Below are positions 1 through 8,721 of a stretch of 64,000 nucleotides of DNA, one piece after another. How positions within the stretch are numbered: the stretch's first letter is position 1; each line of letters opens with the position of its first letter. The position numbers and the translations under genes are program-made. Origin of the DNA: Pseudonocardia alaniniphila (GTDB taxonomy: Bacteria > Actinomycetota > Actinomycetes > Mycobacteriales > Pseudonocardiaceae); contig NZ_JAKXMK010000029.1 in the NCBI RefSeq assembly GCF_022524485.1, positions 111,918 to 175,917 of the forward strand. The letters are read 5' to 3'. Under the pieces are notes generated by a model. That model ran no database searches, was not told the origin of the DNA, and worked only from the letters and a program-made list of their open reading frames with translations.

Positions 1-153
1 TCGAGTGCGTCGAGTGTGAGCGGTGCTGTCATCATTCCGCCTCATCTGGTCGATATGCACAGCAGATGTCCGAATGGTCTCGTCGATCTGCCATTGTTGC
101 CACTTCGGTGCGCCTCTCTTGCCCAGAACAGGCAGCCGCGGTGTCATGCGGCC
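1..153. other. Upstream region of hppD, truncated by window edge
   Basis: This stretch precedes the first gene. The open frame of the dioxygenase extends back to position 16, but those 46 extra codons do not resemble the family, so I treat the stretch as leader and promoter DNA. I see no clear promoter hexamers. Confidence 0.4.
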
Positions 154-1359
154 ATGACCGTTGAGCACACCCTCACCGACCAGGAGCGCTCGGCCGAGCT
201 GGACCTGCAGCAGCTGCGCCAGCTCGTGGGGCTGGTCGAGTACGACCCGGAGGGCGATCCCTTCCCGGTCACCGGCTGGGACGCGGTGGTGTGGGCGGTC
301 GGCAACGCCACGCAGGCGGCGCTGTACTACCAGCTCGTCTTCGGGATGGAGCTCGTCGCGTACTCCGGTCCCGAGACCGGCAACCGCGACCATCACGCCT
401 ACGTGCTGCGTTCCGGCGCGGTCCGCTTCGTCCTCATGGGCGGGGTGGACCCCGCGAGCCCGCTGCACGACCACCACCGCCGCCACGGTGACGGCATCGT
501 CGACGTCGCCCTCGAGGTGCCCGACGTCGATCGCTGCATCGCGCATGCCCGCCGCGAGGGTGCGCAGGTGCTGGAGGAGCCGCACGACGTCACCGACGAG
601 CACGGCACGGTGCGGATCGCGGCGATCGCCACCTACGGCGAGACCCGTCACAGCCTGGTCGACCGGTCCCGCTACACCGGCCCGTACCTGCCGGGATACG
701 TCGCCCGCCGCTCGGGCTACGTCAAGCCTGCGGGTGAGCCGAAGCGTCTCTTCCAGGCGCTCGATCACGTGGTCGGCAACGTCGAGCTGGGTCGCATGGA
801 TCGGTGGGTGGAGTTCTACAACCGCGTCATGGGTTTCACGAACATGGCCGAGTTCGTGGGCGACGACATCGCGACGGAGTACTCCGCCCTGATGAGCAAG
901 GTGGTGGCCAGCGGCAACCACCGCGTGAAGTTCCCGCTCAACGAGCCCGCGGCAGGGAAGAAGCGCTCGCAGATCGACGAGTACCTCGAGTTCTACGGCG
1001 GGCCCGGCGCCCAGCACCTCGCCCTGGCGACGAACGACATCCTGACCACGGTGGACGTGCTGCGGGCCAAGGGCGTCGAGTTCCTGTCGACGCCGGACTC
1101 GTACTACACCGACCCCACGCTGAGGGCGCGCATCGGCGAGGTGCGGGTGCCGATCGAGGAACTGCAGTCGCGCGGCGTCCTCGTCGACCGCGATGAGGAC
1201 GGTTACCTGCTGCAGATCTTCACGAAGCCCCTCGGCGACCGGCCCACGGTGTTCTTCGAGCTCATCGAGCGGCACGGGTCGCTCGGATTCGGCAAGGGCA
1301 ACTTCCAGGCGCTGTTCGAGGCGATCGAGCGCGAACAGGCCCGTCGCGGCAACTTCTGA
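154..1359 (+). CDS. hppD: 4-hydroxyphenylpyruvate dioxygenase
   Basis: This enzyme converts 4-hydroxyphenylpyruvate to homogentisate with O2 and Fe(II), in tyrosine and phenylalanine breakdown in the cytosol. The 401-residue product has the two vicinal-oxygen-chelate halves of the family. The expected iron ligands are visible: His205 (LDHVVGNV), His288 (GAQHLAL) and Glu369 (FFELIERHG). The C-terminus GFGKGNFQALFEAIEREQ is a hallmark of HPPD. I chose the ATG at 154, not the in-frame start at 16, because homology starts at MTVEHTL and 401 residues is the usual length. The gene is monocistronic here and converges on a tetR gene 20 bp away. No homogentisate dioxygenase is in view. Confidence 0.93.
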   Translation: MTVEHTLTDQERSAELDLQQLRQLVGLVEYDPEGDPFPVTGWDAVVWAVGNATQAALYYQLVFGMELVAYSGPETGNRDHHAYVLRSGAVRFVLMGGVDPASPLHDHHRRHGDGIVDVALEVPDVDRCIAHARREGAQVLEEPHDVTDEHGTVRIAAIATYGETRHSLVDRSRYTGPYLPGYVARRSGYVKPAGEPKRLFQALDHVVGNVELGRMDRWVEFYNRVMGFTNMAEFVGDDIATEYSALMSKVVASGNHRVKFPLNEPAAGKKRSQIDEYLEFYGGPGAQHLALATNDILTTVDVLRAKGVEFLSTPDSYYTDPTLRARIGEVRVPIEELQSRGVLVDRDEDGYLLQIFTKPLGDRPTVFFELIERHGSLGFGKGNFQALFEAIEREQARRGNF

Positions 1360-1390
1360 GCCGTCCGGCCCCGGGTGGGTCAGCCGGCTC
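1358..1390. terminator. Possible shared hairpin between converging hppD and tetR
   Basis: GAGCCG (1358-1363) and CGGCTC (1385-1390) can pair around a GC-rich loop, overlapping both stop regions of the convergent genes. The stem is only 6 bp and has no U-tract, so this is a weak candidate. Confidence 0.3.
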
Positions 1391-2108
1391 CGTCGGCGAT
1401 CCGGTCGAGCCACTCGCCGAGCAGGGCCTGCTCCGTTGCGCTGAGAGCCGCCGTGGGCTCGGAGCGCAGTGCTGCCTTGAGGGCGACGGCCCGGGTGCGG
1501 GCGGCGTCGCCGGGTTCCGACGCCGCCCGGGATCCCGGCACGCCGTCGATGGTGACCTCGCGCAGCACGTTCTCCCGAGCGATGGTCAGCAGTTCGAGGT
1601 CCCGGTCGTCCTCGGGGGTGGCGATGAGCGAGAGGACCAGGCCCATGGCGGTGCCGTGGATGAGCCGGGCGGCCCGGTCGACGCTGTAGCGGAGCCGGCC
1701 GGCCGCGGCGACCCGGGAGACCATGCGCAGAAGCACGGCCTCCGCCTCCCGTGCGGCGGGGCAGGGGGCGGAGTCGGCGTACATGAGCGTGTAGAACGCG
1801 GGACGGGACAGCCCGAACTGAACATGCATGTCCCAGCCTCGCCGTAGGTCGGCCACCGGATCGTCGGACTCGTCGAGACCGTGCTTCTGCACGAGGTAGG
1901 ACTCGAATCCGTAGGCGGCGACCGCCTGGAGGAGGCCGGCCTTGTCGCCGAACAGGCGGTAGAGCGTGGGCGCCTGGACACCCGCGGCCGTGCCCACCGC
2001 GCGCGTCGACACCGCGTCGCGGCCCTCGCGTTCGAGCAGGGCCGCCGCGGCCCGCAGGATCCGATCCCGGGTGGTGGGCGCGGCTGAGATGTCGGTTTCG
2101 ACGGACAT
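1380..2108 (-). CDS. TetR family transcriptional regulator
   Basis: A 242-residue TetR-type repressor. Its N-terminal helix-turn-helix spans about residues 12-63 (TRDRILRAAAALLEREG ... VSTRAVGTAAGVQAPTLYRLFGDK). The C-terminal ligand domain carries no diagnostic motif. It is transcribed divergently from an SDR gene across a 123-bp gap that contains two palindromes, which suggests it controls that gene and itself. The ligand is unknown. Confidence 0.88.
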   Translation of the reverse strand: MSVETDISAAPTTRDRILRAAAALLEREGRDAVSTRAVGTAAGVQAPTLYRLFGDKAGLLQAVAAYGFESYLVQKHGLDESDDPVADLRRGWDMHVQFGLSRPAFYTLMYADSAPCPAAREAEAVLLRMVSRVAAAGRLRYSVDRAARLIHGTAMGLVLSLIATPEDDRDLELLTIARENVLREVTIDGVPGSRAASEPGDAARTRAVALKAALRSEPTAALSATEQALLGEWLDRIADGAG

Positions 2109-2161
2109 GTGGCGAAGTTACCGCTCCGCTCCCGAGTGTTGGCAGTGCTAACGCCAGCTTC

Positions 2162-2201
2162 TTACCGTAGCTATGGTAACAATGGTAACGTTCAAACGTT
2201 A
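2162..2201. promoter_or_regulatory. Twin operator palindromes between tetR and SDR
   Basis: Two adjacent inverted repeats lie in the divergent gap. The first (2162-2179) is TTACC-G-TAGCTA-T-GGTAA, matching at 16 of 18 positions. The second (2186-2201) is TAACGTT-CA-AACGTTA, a perfect 7-2-7 repeat. They are AT-rich compared with the surroundings. TetR proteins usually bind such sites between divergent genes. Binding by the adjacent regulator is inferred. Confidence 0.6.
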
Positions 2202-2231
2202 GCAAAGTTCCGTACGGCAGGAGTAACAGAG

Positions 2232-2972
2232 ATGACCACTTCGGTCCCACGTCGCGTCGCGATCGTCACGGGCGGAACGCGCGGTATCGGCCGTGCGAGC
2301 GCCGAGCGGCTGGCCGCAGACGGCATGGCCGTGGTCGCGGTGTACGCCGGCAACAAGGATGCGGCCGAGGAGACGGTCACCGGAATCATCGCCACCGGCG
2401 CGCGGGCGGTGGCCGTGCAGGCGGACGTCGCCGACGAGCACGCCGTCGCCGCCGCGTTCGACGTGGCGGAGCAGGAGTTCGGTGGCGTCGACGTCGTGGT
2501 CAACGCCGCAGGTATCATGCTTCTCGGTCCGCTGGCCGAGTTCGACCTCGACGCGCTGGACCGGATGCACCGCACCAACATCCGTGGCACGTTCGTGGTG
2601 AACCAGCAGGCAGCTCGCCGGGTGCGCAGCGGCGGCGCGATCATCAACTTCTCGTCCACGGTCACGAAGCTCGCCCTGCCGTCGTACGCCGCCTACGCCG
2701 CGAGCAAGGGTGCCGTCGACGCGGTCAGCCTCATCCTGGCGAGGGAGCTTCGCGGACGGAACATCACCGTCAACGCGGTGGCACCGGGCCCCATCGCGTC
2801 CGACCTGTACTTCGAGGGCAAGGACCAGGAGACGATCGAGCGGGCCGCCAAGGCCAACCCCATCGAGCGGCTGGGTGTGCCGGCCGACGTCGCCGAGGTC
2901 ATCTCCGCCCTCGCCGGACCCGCCCGCTGGATCAACGGTCAGACGATCTACGTGAACGGCGGGGTGATCTGA
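2232..2972 (+). CDS. SDR family oxidoreductase (3-oxoacyl-ACP reductase-like)
   Basis: A 246-residue classical short-chain dehydrogenase, NAD(P)-dependent. It shows the cofactor loop TGGTRGIG (residues 13-20), the structural NAAG motif (91-94), a Ser141/142 patch and catalytic Tyr155-x-x-x-Lys159 (YAASK). It ends in the common GQTIYVNGG signature. I chose the ATG at 2232 because it has CAGGAG about 9 bp upstream and the Rossmann fold starts right after it; longer in-frame starts would run through the operator. The substrate is unknown. Regulation by the divergent TetR is likely. Confidence 0.88.
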   Translation: MTTSVPRRVAIVTGGTRGIGRASAERLAADGMAVVAVYAGNKDAAEETVTGIIATGARAVAVQADVADEHAVAAAFDVAEQEFGGVDVVVNAAGIMLLGPLAEFDLDALDRMHRTNIRGTFVVNQQAARRVRSGGAIINFSSTVTKLALPSYAAYAASKGAVDAVSLILARELRGRNITVNAVAPGPIASDLYFEGKDQETIERAAKANPIERLGVPADVAEVISALAGPARWINGQTIYVNGGVI

Positions 2973-3008
2973 CGACGGTGCCGGTTGCGGCGCCGGTTCG
3001 GACGGGTA

Positions 3009-3602
3009 TCAGGGCCGCAGGATCAGGCGGATCGGGTTGCCCTTCTTCTGTGCCAGCCGGTCGACGGCGTCAGCGGCGCTCGCGAGGGGGAGTACTCCGC
3101 TGACCGAGCGGGAGAAATCGAGGCGTCGGCGGCGGACGAGGGCGACGAGCTCCTCGACGTGCACGGCGAGCGAGCCGTAGTGCCCGAGGACCTGCTGCTG
3201 GAGGTAGCTGAAGCGGGTGCCGCCCGTGATCGTCAGGGGCTGGTCCGTGAGCCCGACGAGGACGAGCTTGCCCTGAGGTGCCAGGCACCCCACCGCCTGC
3301 TCGCGGACCGCGGGCACGCCGGCGAAGTCGAACGCGACGGCGAGACCCCCGGACTCCGCGAACACGCGCTTCGCGAGGGCCGGGTCGTCCGGATCGAGGG
3401 CGAGGTCGGCACCGAACTCGAGAGCGCGGTCGCGGGCGGCGGGCAACGGGTCGATGGCGATGATCGGCGCCGCTCCGACCATGCGGAGCAGCTGGACGGC
3501 GTGAGCGCCGAGACCGCCCGTGCCCCAGACGCCCACGGCCTGCGCCGGTCTGGTCCCGGCCGTCGCGGTCACGGCGGCCCACGGCGTGGATACGGCGTGC
3601 AG
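3009..3602 (-). pseudogene. Zinc-type (MDR) alcohol dehydrogenase, N-terminal half missing
   Basis: The frame encodes only the C-terminal, nucleotide-binding half of a medium-chain dehydrogenase, about 198 residues. It starts at AVSTPWAAV and includes the Rossmann motif GTGGLGAHAVQLL, with the end RLILRP intact. A full MDR protein is about 330-350 residues, with the catalytic GroES-like domain first. The upstream DNA (3603-3728) stays open but encodes nothing like that domain on either strand or in other frames. The gene therefore looks decapitated by a deletion near 3600. Confidence 0.75.
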
Positions 3603-3800
3603 CCCGGGATGCTGCTGTCGGGCGCCTGCGCCGGGAACGTGCCGGAATCGGTGAAATACGGGCGAATTTCTCGGACAGAACGTGACGCGCAGCCGGGATC
3701 GGCTTCCGTAAATGATTGTGATCGGCATGGCTGTTGTGGGTCAATTGGTGACCGAGAGTGCGCACGGACCATGGCTCGGTGACTCTGCGACAATGCGAGT

Positions 3801-4802
3801 GTGCGCGGAATCGAGGCGTGGAGTTCATCGTCCGGGAGCTTCATCCACATCTTTGTGGCTTTCGTGGCGGTGGCCGCGCTGGCCGCCTGCAGCGCATCGG
3901 GCGATTCCGGCGGAATGGATGACTCCGGTGCTCCGCCCGCCGACTACGTCGACATCTCCCAGGTTCCCGTCGCGCCGCCCGTGCCTGCGGTGCAGCTGGG
4001 CGGTTCGACGGGAACCTGGCGTATCGACTGCGGGCGCAACATGCAGGGGATCCACAACTCGGACAACGTGGTCGCCGACCCCGGAATCGTCGGCGGAGCA
4101 CATCACTTCCACGACTACGTGGGCAACGTCTCCACCAACGCGTTGTCCACCGACCAGAGCCTGGCCGCAGCGGCGACGACCTGCCCTGACGACGACAAGT
4201 CGACGTACTACTGGCCGGTGCTGCGCGAGCCCGGTCCGGACAATGCCGCCAGGTTGGACAACTCGGCCGACCACAACATGGGCCGCATCCTCGTGCCGGA
4301 CTCGGTGCTGCTGGAGTACCGCGGCAGCCCGGTGAGCTCCGTGGTGCCGATGCCGGAGTTCCTGCGGGCGAGCACCGGCAACCCCCACGGGTTCAGCCAG
4401 GGCGGCGTCAACTCCGAGCATGTGCAGTGGACCTGTTCGGGGACCAGGGACCGCATCACGCGTCAGCAGTACCCACGCTGCCCGCAGGGCCAGCAGGTGG
4501 TGCGGATCTTCGACTTCCCGAACTGCTGGAACGGGCGCACCACCGACAGCCCGAACCACCGGGCGCATCTGCAGTTCCCGGACGCGGCCGGCGCGTGCCC
4601 GTCCGACACGTTCCCCGTGCCCCAGCTGCGCATGGAGATCTCCTACACGGTCACGCCGGGCTCCAACTACACGATCGACAGTTTCCCGGAGGAGTTGCAC
4701 AGCCCCATCAGTGATCACGGCGACTACATCGATGTGATGCCCGACTCTTTGATGGACAGGGTGGTCGCGTGCATCAACTCCGGACAGCAGTGCACGGCGT
4801 GA
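3801..4802 (+). CDS. DUF1996 domain lipoprotein
   Basis: A 333-residue exported lipoprotein. The signal sequence ends in a lipobox (LAAC) with the acylated cysteine at residue 30. After a short acidic Ser/Gly-rich linker comes a DUF1996 domain, with its HHFHDYVGN motif, several conserved cysteines and many Trp/His/Asn residues. The start is GTG at 3801; translation from it reads straight into the signal peptide. The family occurs in actinomycetes and fungi and its function is not established; a wall or polysaccharide role is a guess. The gene stands alone. Confidence 0.82.
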   Translation: MRGIEAWSSSSGSFIHIFVAFVAVAALAACSASGDSGGMDDSGAPPADYVDISQVPVAPPVPAVQLGGSTGTWRIDCGRNMQGIHNSDNVVADPGIVGGAHHFHDYVGNVSTNALSTDQSLAAAATTCPDDDKSTYYWPVLREPGPDNAARLDNSADHNMGRILVPDSVLLEYRGSPVSSVVPMPEFLRASTGNPHGFSQGGVNSEHVQWTCSGTRDRITRQQYPRCPQGQQVVRIFDFPNCWNGRTTDSPNHRAHLQFPDAAGACPSDTFPVPQLRMEISYTVTPGSNYTIDSFPEELHSPISDHGDYIDVMPDSLMDRVVACINSGQQCTA

Positions 4803-5392
4803 GTGTTGCCACCGACATCTGCCGGAAATCGCCGGAATACGCCCGAGATGTCCTGTTCGAGTAGCGCTGAGAGGGCTTCTGTGGCGGTGCCGCCGGCCGG
4901 TAGACGCACTCACCGCGGAAAGACGGTGAACCATTTTGCTGCGCCGCCCGTCATCTCAGGCGATGCGCTCCACAGCTCCCCGTCCGCTCGCATCGGGCCA
5001 ATGCGCGAAGGGCGATGAAACGATGAAGGCGTCCGTGACTCGGCTGCCGCTCGCAGAGAGCGGTGCTGCCCGTGATCGCGCCTGTCGTCATGCCCGCATC
5101 GGCGGCTGCCGGCCGGGCGGCGGAGCAGGTGGATGCGCTCGTTCCACCGCCTTCGGGGGACGTCCTGTGCTCGCAGGGGTGATCGGGGGAGCCCTTCCGT
5201 TCCACAGGCGCGTCCAGAGGCCGGGGCCTCATTGGGTGGAGTCGCATCTCGTGTGCCGCTGGGTGCTCGGCGTGCGGCGAAGTGGGTGTTCGTGATCGAC
5301 AGGCCGGCCGGCAGGCCGCGTGGCCTGCCGTCGTCGCGCCGCGTTCAGGCACGACTCGAGGGGACCGCATCGCGGGGGAAGGTGGTGGGGGG
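4803..5392. other. 590-bp intergenic region upstream of the ECF sigma gene
   Basis: No frame here has convincing homology. The only clear structure is a perfect hairpin at 5310-5329: GGCAGGCC, 4-base loop GCGT, GGCCTGCC. It lies 63 bp before the sigma gene start, where it could act in the leader RNA. I could not assign a promoter. Confidence 0.45.
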
Positions 5393-5941
5393 ATGGCGGG
5401 GCCGAAAGCCCGTGACCGCCGGAACATGGCGGACGAGGCGCTCATCCGCTCGTTGTTCAACGAGCACGGGAAGGCCATGCTCGGTTACGCCACGCGGCTG
5501 ACGAACGACCGTGCTGCCGCAGAGGACGTCGTGCAGGAAGCGATGCTGCGGGCGTGGCGCAGCCCGGACAGCCTGATCAACAGCAAGGGGTCGGTGCGGG
5601 GCTGGCTCCTCACCGTGATCCGCAACATCGTCATCGACCGGGCCCGCGCGCGCAACGCACGGCCACCCGAGGTCGCGGAGACCCAGAACACCGTGCCGGT
5701 CGAACGCGACCACGCGGAGCAGGTGGTGGACCACATCGTCGTGCTGGACGCGCTGGAGCGCCTGTCCAGCGAGCACCGCGACGTTCTCGTGCAGATGTAT
5801 CTGCAGGGCCGGACCGTGGGGGAGACGGCCGAGGTACTCGGCATCCCGAGCGGCACGGTGAAGTCGCGTTCCTACTACGCGCTGCGGGCGCTTCGCGACC
5901 TCTTCCCGAAGCGCCCGACGGGCATGGAAGGAGCGGCCTGA
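5393..5941 (+). CDS. ECF RNA polymerase sigma factor (SigL-like)
   Basis: A 182-residue group IV sigma factor. Region 2 includes LFNEHGKAMLGYATRL and AAAEDVVQEAMLRAWR. Region 4 includes LSSEHRDVLVQMYLQG and the helix-turn-helix ETAEVLGIPSGTVKSR. Both resemble mycobacterial SigL. I chose the ATG at 5393 because of a purine-rich stretch just upstream; a shorter ATG start at 5426 is possible. The stop codon overlaps the anti-sigma start (TGATG), which indicates translational coupling. The target regulon cannot be read from the sequence. Confidence 0.9.
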   Translation: MAGPKARDRRNMADEALIRSLFNEHGKAMLGYATRLTNDRAAAEDVVQEAMLRAWRSPDSLINSKGSVRGWLLTVIRNIVIDRARARNARPPEVAETQNTVPVERDHAEQVVDHIVVLDALERLSSEHRDVLVQMYLQGRTVGETAEVLGIPSGTVKSRSYYALRALRDLFPKRPTGMEGAA

Positions 5942-6645
5942 TGAGGTTGTCGGACAATCACGCTGACATCGACGGCTATGTCATCGGCGCGCTCGATCCC
6001 GCGAAGGTTCGCGTCGTCGAGGAGCACCTCGCCCGGTGTCCCGGCTGCCGGGAGGAGGTGCGGTCGCTGCGCGAGGTGCAGCGGCTCCTCGCCTCGGTCC
6101 CGATGGAAGCGATGCTGGACGGGCCACCCGACGACGCGGATCTGCTGCTGCAGCGGACGCTGCGCGAGGTACGGACCGAGGAGACGGGCACGACCGCCCG
6201 CCGCACGAAGTGGGCCGCTGCCGCGGCGGCGGTCGTCGCGGTCGCCGCGTTGTGCGTCGGCGTGCTCGTCGGCTGGACCACGGCGGACTCCCAGCAGATG
6301 GCCTCCTCCGCGGTGCCGTCCCCGACTCCCATGAGGCCCGGCACCCGCTTCGTCACCGCGCAGGACCCGGGCACGGGGGCCCGCTTGACGGTGCGCCTCG
6401 TCCCGGCGCCCGGGTGGGTGCGGCTCAACGCGGCCGTGAGCGGAATCCCGGCAGGTCAGGCGTGTCACCTGGTCGTGATCGGCCGGAACGGCGACCGGGA
6501 GACGGCCGGGGGCTGGCTCGTGTCGGCAAAGGCCGCGACCATGGGCGTCACGCTGGACGGCGCGGCGCTGATGGACCCCGCCAAGGTGTCGATGGTCGTC
6601 GTGGAGAGCACCAACGGGAGCCCGCTCGTCTCGGCGGACGTCTGA
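5941..6645 (+). CDS. Zinc-finger anti-sigma factor (RslA-like), membrane-bound
   Basis: A 234-residue anti-sigma factor partnered with the preceding ECF gene. The N-terminal zinc anti-sigma domain has the HLARCPGC motif (HxxxCxxC) near residues 28-35. One transmembrane helix follows at about residues 91-112, then an outer domain of about 120 residues (anti-sigma-K/RskA-like). It should hold the sigma factor at the membrane and release it on redox or envelope signals, by analogy with SigL-RslA. The start overlaps the sigma stop codon by one base. Confidence 0.88.
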   Translation: MRLSDNHADIDGYVIGALDPAKVRVVEEHLARCPGCREEVRSLREVQRLLASVPMEAMLDGPPDDADLLLQRTLREVRTEETGTTARRTKWAAAAAAVVAVAALCVGVLVGWTTADSQQMASSAVPSPTPMRPGTRFVTAQDPGTGARLTVRLVPAPGWVRLNAAVSGIPAGQACHLVVIGRNGDRETAGGWLVSAKAATMGVTLDGAALMDPAKVSMVVVESTNGSPLVSADV

Positions 6646-6651
6646 TGCCGG

Positions 6652-7209
6652 TCACTCGGAGGGCGGCGTGGCGTCCGGGCCACCCCGCTCGCGCCGGCGT
6701 ACCGCCACCTGCACAGCACTCAGCAGCATCCGGGCGACGAGCCCGACCAGGATCAGCCCCATGACCATCTGGAGCATTGTGACGATCCGGGCGACCTCGG
6801 TGCGCGGCACGATGTCCCCGAACCCGACGGTCGTGAAGACGGTGAGCGTGAAGTAGAGCGCGTCGGTGCGATCCAGCGTCTCGGAGAAGCTGTCGGGCCG
6901 GTTGTTCGCGATCACCAGGTAGATCGTGGCGAACAGGAGAATGAAGATCGGTAGCCCGGTTGCGGCGGCCTCGATCGCGCGCACCCGCGGGGTCTCGGAC
7001 CTGAGCACGGCCTGCACCTGCCGAACGGCGAGCACGCCCAGTAGCAGGAGCACGAGCGCGAACCGGAGCCAGGTGCGCAGGTCGAGTGTCATGCGCAGCG
7101 GTGCGAGGTAATAGACGGCGACCAGGGACGTCGTCATCACCAACGACCGGAGCAGGCTCACTGCGACAGCGCGGCGGTACCGATGCTTCCTGTCACCCCC
7201 GCTCGGCAC
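6652..7209 (-). CDS. Two-pore-helix type potassium channel family protein
   Basis: A 185-residue membrane protein with the K+ selectivity filter TTVGFGD (residues 126-132) between the last two hydrophobic helices, preceded by two further helices. It has no regulatory RCK domain. It should form a tetrameric K+-selective pore; ion preference follows from the filter, gating is unknown. It converges on the anti-sigma gene with a 6-bp gap. A small membrane-protein gene lies 17 bp upstream on the same strand and may be co-transcribed. Confidence 0.85.
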   Translation of the reverse strand: MPSGGDRKHRYRRAVAVSLLRSLVMTTSLVAVYYLAPLRMTLDLRTWLRFALVLLLLGVLAVRQVQAVLRSETPRVRAIEAAATGLPIFILLFATIYLVIANNRPDSFSETLDRTDALYFTLTVFTTVGFGDIVPRTEVARIVTMLQMVMGLILVGLVARMLLSAVQVAVRRRERGGPDATPPSE

Positions 7210-7226
7210 GGCCCGTCCCTGGCGGC

Positions 7227-7397
7227 TCAGTCCGTCCGCGTCGTCGCGGGCCCGATGGACGAGGGTGTCGTGTCGGATGACCCCCCGGCCTCGCGGTCGG
7301 GTCTGCCGCCCAGACGCTCCTCGACCCGTTCGAGCGCGAGCACCCCCGCGATGATCGACGGCGGCAGCAGCGCTGCCAGGAGGAACTCGACGACCAT
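7227..7397 (-). CDS. Small single-pass membrane protein
   Basis: A 56-residue frame starting MVVEFLLAALLPPSIIAGVL. It has one N-terminal hydrophobic helix, then a charged turn (ERVEERLGG) and a Ser/Thr-rich tail. A strong GGAGG ribosome-binding site precedes the ATG, and codon third positions are strongly GC. It sits 17 bp upstream of the K+ channel gene, so an accessory role there is possible. I recognise no family. Confidence 0.5.
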   Translation of the reverse strand: MVVEFLLAALLPPSIIAGVLALERVEERLGGRPDREAGGSSDTTPSSIGPATTRTD

Positions 7398-7473
7398 CAC
7401 TCCTCCAGAGGGACGGCGAGGTGGACCTCGATGCCGGCGGCCCCGACGGCGGCCGGGTGCTGGTACCGGCGCA

Positions 7474-7995
7474 TCAGATGGCGAGGGCCTTGCGGTCGGC
7501 CGAGCACAGCGCCCAGATCACGAAGACGTCGAGAGCGATGATCAGGAGGGACCAGAGCGGGTAGTACGGGATGAACATGAAGTTCGTCAGCATGCTGATC
7601 ACGGCCAGCCCGACACCGACGACGCGGCCCCAGATCTGTCCGGTGAGCACCGCGGCACCGGCGAGGGCGACGATGATGCCGATGATCAGGTGGATCCAGC
7701 CCCAGGTCGTGACGTCGAAGGAGTAGACGTAGTTCAGGCCGACGACGTAGACCTCGTTGCGGAACAGCGCCACGAGCCCGGCCAGGAACTGGAAGATGCC
7801 CCCGACGATCATGATCGTGCCGGCGAAGACGAGAAGGCCGGTCTTCCAGGGCGACGTTTCGGTACCGGTCGCGTTGTCGTAACCGCTTGTCGTGTCGGTG
7901 GGGCCGGCGCCGGTCGTGCCGCCGCCGGTGGTCCCGCTGCCGGGCGTGCCGCTGCCGGTCGAGCTGGTGGGAGTGGCCTCAGGCGATGTGGACAT
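7474..7995 (-). CDS. DUF7144-type four-helix membrane protein
   Basis: A 173-residue protein. The first ~45 residues are a low-complexity Ser/Thr/Gly/Pro cytoplasmic tail. Four hydrophobic helices follow, with the WGWIHLIIGI segment and a C-terminus ending ALCSADRKALAI, typical of this actinobacterial family. I chose the ATG at 7995 because GAGGAGG precedes it. The function is unknown. Family members often sit near stress genes, as here. Confidence 0.72.
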   Translation of the reverse strand: MSTSPEATPTSSTGSGTPGSGTTGGGTTGAGPTDTTSGYDNATGTETSPWKTGLLVFAGTIMIVGGIFQFLAGLVALFRNEVYVVGLNYVYSFDVTTWGWIHLIIGIIVALAGAAVLTGQIWGRVVGVGLAVISMLTNFMFIPYYPLWSLLIIALDVFVIWALCSADRKALAI

Positions 7996-8123
7996 CGAAA
8001 CTCCTCCTCGGCGTGCGTTTCGGTGGGATCGTGTCTCGCCCGCAGGGCTCACCCCTCATCCGTGGGGGGTGAGCCGGGCTACCCGTGGCGCCTCCGGTCA
8101 CGGCGAGTGAGCGGGGGCCTGTG

Positions 8124-8627
8124 TCAGACCTTCTCGGGGTCTGTCTCGGAGAAGGCCTCCCGGAGCTTCGCCTCCTGGTCGGCCGACAGGTTCGTGCTGA
8201 TGAGTTCGGCACGGGTGCCATGGAAGGCATCGACGACACGGTCCGTGACGGCGTCCTGGGTCATCGCGAACAGGGCGGACGTACCGGGAGTGACCTTGTC
8301 GCGCACCTTCTTGATGAAGTCGTCGTCGATGCCCACGTCGGTGAGGGAACCGGCCAACGCCCCCACAGCGGCACCGACGGCGAGGCCGAGCAGCGGCACG
8401 AAGAAGATGAGGCCGAACAACAGACCCCAGAAACTACCGCCGAGCGCGCCTGCGCCGGTGAGGTTGTGCAACTGCTGCGTCCGTGGCTTCTTCCGATCGG
8501 CGGGCCAGGTCACCACCGCCGCGTCCACCACACGGATCAGCTCCTGCTTCTGCAGCCGTTCGAGTGTGGTGAGCGCGTTCTGCGCACCGTCCCCCGTGTC
8601 GAACTTCCACACCGTCAGCGTCGCCAT
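8124..8627 (-). CDS. DUF1269 domain membrane-associated protein
   Basis: A 167-residue DUF1269 protein. The N-terminal domain begins MATLTVWKFDTGDGAQNAL and shows the KQELIRVVDAAVVTW pattern. A glycine-rich amphipathic membrane segment follows (GALGGSFWGLLFGLIFFVP...), then an acidic C-terminal part. The start at 8627 has AGGAGGG upstream. The biochemical role is unknown; the family is found in stress-inducible loci, and the neighbours fit that. Confidence 0.8.
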   Translation of the reverse strand: MATLTVWKFDTGDGAQNALTTLERLQKQELIRVVDAAVVTWPADRKKPRTQQLHNLTGAGALGGSFWGLLFGLIFFVPLLGLAVGAAVGALAGSLTDVGIDDDFIKKVRDKVTPGTSALFAMTQDAVTDRVVDAFHGTRAELISTNLSADQEAKLREAFSETDPEKV

Positions 8628-8721
8628 GTGGGGCCCTCCTCGTGAGCGATCGGTCGCGGCGACTCTGCGGACCGCGGACCGCGCGGGCATCACCCCGCCG
8701 GGGTGAAGGTCCACGCGTTCG

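Noticed and set aside
3603..3728. N-terminal end of the alcohol dehydrogenase in another frame
   Set aside because: All three minus-strand frames were read here and none shows GroES-like or zinc-ligand motifs, so a frameshift does not explain the missing half.
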